Positions 62,003-64,000 of a stretch of 64,000 bases of DNA are shown here, piece after piece. Origin of the DNA: Roseiarcus sp963783175 (GTDB taxonomy: Bacteria > Pseudomonadota > Alphaproteobacteria > Rhizobiales > Beijerinckiaceae); contig CAWANG010000035.1 of NCBI GenBank assembly GCA_963783175.1, positions 1 to 64,000 of the forward strand. The letters run 5' to 3'. The notes beneath the pieces are model-generated. The model searched no databases and was not told where the DNA came from. It saw only the letters and a list, made by a program, of their open reading frames with translations. Made by a program: the position numbers and the translations under genes. The first letter of the stretch is position 1. The number at the start of each line of letters is the position of its first letter.

Positions 62003-62467
62003 ATGACACGATCGAAGCGCCCCGATTTTTCTGACGCAAGCGACTCACGACGCCGCAACATGGCGGCCATAAGGGGCAAAAATACAAAGGCAGAAATGTT
62101 GGTGAGGCAGTTACTTCACCGACATGGGTACCGATATCGCCTTCATGCAAGAGCGCTTCCAGGGCGACCTGATATTGTCTTCCCCGAACGCAGGAAGGTA
62201 ATCGAAATCAGGGGATGTTTCTGGCACCGGCATGCGGGCTGCAGCCTGGCCGCGACCCCCGCGACCCGCGTAGACTTCTGGAAGGAAAAGTTCGACGCCA
62301 CAGTCAACCGTGACGCATGCAATGCGGAAGGCAGTCAGTCGCTTGATGGCGGTGCGGTCTGCCATACTTTCTCTCTCGCGGCGTACAAATCGGCGAGCCG
62401 ATTTGCTTTCATCGATCCTATGGGCGCCCAGCCGTCAAGGATGAGCGATGGGATGCGCGAGGACTAG
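62003..62467 (+). CDS. Vsr-type mismatch endonuclease with replaced C-terminus
   Basis: The first 100 residues are a very short patch repair endonuclease: RRRNMAAIRGKNTKAEMLVR, YRYRLHARALPGRPDIVFPE with the catalytic Asp, KVIEIRGCFWHRHAGCSLAA (zinc/metal His and Cys), VDFWKEKFDATVNRD. In the family the protein then continues RNxxxLxxxGWxVxxVWECE. Here the sequence diverges at about 62325 into an unrelated 50-residue tail. Vsr nicks T:G mismatches left by cytosine methylation, usually next to a DNA methyltransferase gene, which is absent. The protein is probably a truncated, inactive relic, although the active-site half is intact. Confidence 0.85.
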   Translation: MTRSKRPDFSDASDSRRRNMAAIRGKNTKAEMLVRQLLHRHGYRYRLHARALPGRPDIVFPERRKVIEIRGCFWHRHAGCSLAATPATRVDFWKEKFDATVNRDACNAEGSQSLDGGAVCHTFSLAAYKSASRFAFIDPMGAQPSRMSDGMRED

Positions 62468-62527
62468 CCGTTCACCTATTAGCTTGCTCCGGACCTACCG
62501 ACGGGAAGCGAAATACCGAACCAAGAG

Positions 62528-63736
62528 TCAGGCTCGCAGGGCAATGATCTCAGCGCCTTTCCGCAGCGAGTCCAATTTGTCCGCCCAATAGCTCATCATG
62601 GCGACGCGTTCGTCCCAAAAATCCGCGCGTGCGTATGCTCGACGAACGGCATTGTTCTCAACGTGGGCAAGCTGCGCCTCAATCGCGTCCGCGTTCCATT
62701 TCCCACTTTCATTGAGCAAGGACGAGGCGGCTGCACGAAACCCGTGGCCGCTCATTTCATCCTTGCCGTAACCGAGGCGGCGCAAAGCCGCGTTGATCGT
62801 GTTTTCGGACATGCATCGCGATTGCGAACGGACCGACGGGAACAGCAAAGCACCACGTCCTGTGATCTCCTGGAGACGCCTGAGAATGGCTATGGCTTGG
62901 GGCGCCAATGGAACGCGGTGAGAGCGCCGCATCTTCATTCGGCCAGCGGGAACGGTCCAAACTCCGGCTTCTAGATCAAATTCGCTCCAGCGGGAGTTAC
63001 GCAGTTCGCCGGGACGCGGAAAGAGCAGCGCCATTAGCTGCAAAGCAGCGACTACCTCGGGTGTTCCCTCATAGCTATCGATTGCGCGAAGGAGCGCACC
63101 GAGAGGAACGGGCTCGACAATGGCGGCGCGGTTTCTTGTTTGTGGGGTGACTAGCGCACCGCGTAGGGCAAAGGTCGGGTCATTCACGGCGTTGCCGTTG
63201 GCGATCGCGAAGCGGAATACCGCGCCAATAACTGATCGCAACCGAGTCGCAGTCTCTAACCGGCCGCGCGCCTGGACGTGCTTTAAGGCAGCCAAAACCT
63301 CGGGAGCCGCAATTGCGGAAATGGCACGGGAGCCCAAGTCCGGCGTCGCTAGACCTAACATCCACTCCAACTTTTCCAAGGTGCTTTCAGCTTTGCCCTC
63401 GCGCCGCTTCTTCGCGAGAAACTGGTCGGCCATCGTCTCAAACGTATTTGAAGCCGCTGTCCGCGCCGCGATTCGGTCCAGCTTCTTTTTCTGGCCGGGA
63501 TCGATTCCCAAGGACAGTTGCTCCTTCAGAGCGTCCCGCGCAGTCCGGGCATGCCTGAGGCTAACTGCTGGATAGACACCCAGGGCGCAGAGGCGCTGCT
63601 TCCCGGCAAACCGATACGCAAGCCGCCAATATTTTGCGCCCTTCGGGGTAATCCAAAGCTGCAAACCGCCGCCGTCCGAGAACTTTTGCAGAGTCGCGAT
63701 TGGCTTCGCTGTCTTGATGGCAAGGTCGCTGAGCAT
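62528..63736 (-). CDS. tyrosine integrase, DUF4102 (P4-like) type
   Basis: A 402-residue phage-type integrase. The N-terminal DUF4102 arm-binding domain (LSDLAIKTAKPIATLQKFSD, GGLQLWITPKGAKYWRLAYR) is followed by SAM-like and catalytic domains: LMALLFPRPGELRNSRWSEF with Arg I in a PRPGEL context, RRSHRVPLAPQA, GHGFRAAASSLLNE (HxxR) and LAHVENNAVRRAYARADFWD with the Tyr. It reads away from the tRNA-Leu gene 163 bases upstream, the usual layout of an island integrated at the 3' end of a tRNA. An upstream in-frame extension lacks the conserved start. Confidence 0.93.
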   Translation of the reverse strand: MLSDLAIKTAKPIATLQKFSDGGGLQLWITPKGAKYWRLAYRFAGKQRLCALGVYPAVSLRHARTARDALKEQLSLGIDPGQKKKLDRIAARTAASNTFETMADQFLAKKRREGKAESTLEKLEWMLGLATPDLGSRAISAIAAPEVLAALKHVQARGRLETATRLRSVIGAVFRFAIANGNAVNDPTFALRGALVTPQTRNRAAIVEPVPLGALLRAIDSYEGTPEVVAALQLMALLFPRPGELRNSRWSEFDLEAGVWTVPAGRMKMRRSHRVPLAPQAIAILRRLQEITGRGALLFPSVRSQSRCMSENTINAALRRLGYGKDEMSGHGFRAAASSLLNESGKWNADAIEAQLAHVENNAVRRAYARADFWDERVAMMSYWADKLDSLRKGAEIIALRA

Positions 63737-63898
63737 GTTGGTATCCGATTGGGCCGGTTTGCCGATACCAATAATTATACCATCAAAATGTCCTGGATAC
63801 CAACGAGCGACGCCGGACGACTCTGGCCGACAATTTGCCACTAACTTGCTGCAAGGAAACGATTTTTGGATTACCTTAGACTGTATCGGACAGAGATT

Positions 63899-63983
63899 TG
63901 GTGCCCCTAGCCGGAATCGAACCAGCACTCCTTGCGGAATCCGATTTTGAGTCGGACGCGTCTACCAGTTCCGCCATAGGGGC
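63899..63983 (-). tRNA. tRNA-Leu(CAA)
   Basis: An 85-base tRNA including CCA. The acceptor stem GCCCCTA pairs with TAGGGGC, followed by A-CCA. The anticodon loop CTCAAAA between CCGA and TCGG gives anticodon CAA. A long variable arm (TCCGCAAGGA) and the T-loop GGTTCGATTCC are present. It is complete in the window. The neighbouring integrase indicates that the 3' half is the attachment site of the island to its left. Confidence 0.96.
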
Positions 63984-64000
63984 CCGCGCCAAAGCGGACG

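Overview
The window is a high-GC alphaproteobacterial chromosome segment, probably Hyphomicrobiales. The evidence is the cell-cycle regulator SciP (DUF1153), an RcdA-type DUF1465 protein, a DUF1192 protein and a CtrA-like TTAA-N7-TTAA box upstream of sciP. I cannot name the genus from the sequence alone.

Left part (1-11.8 kb): the end of a glucose/mannose-type ABC transporter (broken permease, intact ATPase), two tandem GMC-family FAD dehydrogenases, a MarR-GNAT fusion with a palindromic operator at its own promoter, a large unrecognised membrane protein, an IS5-family element, and small housekeeping genes (L36, CBS protein, thioesterase). From 12 to 16.4 kb lie two decayed mobile elements. 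One is a group II intron with a clear domain V and a shredded maturase. The other is an IS110-family element whose 3' third has been amplified into three tandem 537-bp units.

Middle part (16.4-43.8 kb): core metabolism and cell-cycle genes (LysR/DoxX/NmrA set, edd of the Entner-Doudoroff pathway, mnmA, lytic transglycosylase, sciP). Then come class III nucleotidyl cyclases with TolB-like/TPR tails, and a 2-oxoacid:ferredoxin oxidoreductase operon (gamma, alpha, beta) followed by a GltD-like flavoprotein carrying its own ferredoxin domain. The latter could link ferredoxin to NAD(P)H.

From 43.8 to 49.9 kb a tight five-gene operon holds an acetoacetate-decarboxylase-like protein, a saccharopine-dehydrogenase/trans-acting-enoyl-reductase-like protein, a polyprenyl diphosphate synthase, an unrecognised two-part protein and a 729-residue FAD oxidoreductase. 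It reads like an isoprenoid or lipid biosynthesis cluster that I do not recognise. A divergent DUF98 chorismate-lyase-like gene lies next to it.

Right part (50.3-64 kb): mixed, in places lower-GC accessory DNA with an amidase, an intact IS1182-family element, pseudogenes, and an island end at tRNA-Leu(CAA). The island end carries two tyrosine integrases, an AlpA-like protein, a HTH/zinc-ribbon protein and a C-terminally replaced Vsr endonuclease.

A general feature is that about ten conserved genes are each broken by one or two small indels, most often a single base copied next to itself. This could be sequencing error or real decay. Annotations of those genes give the span that would be read if the frame were restored.
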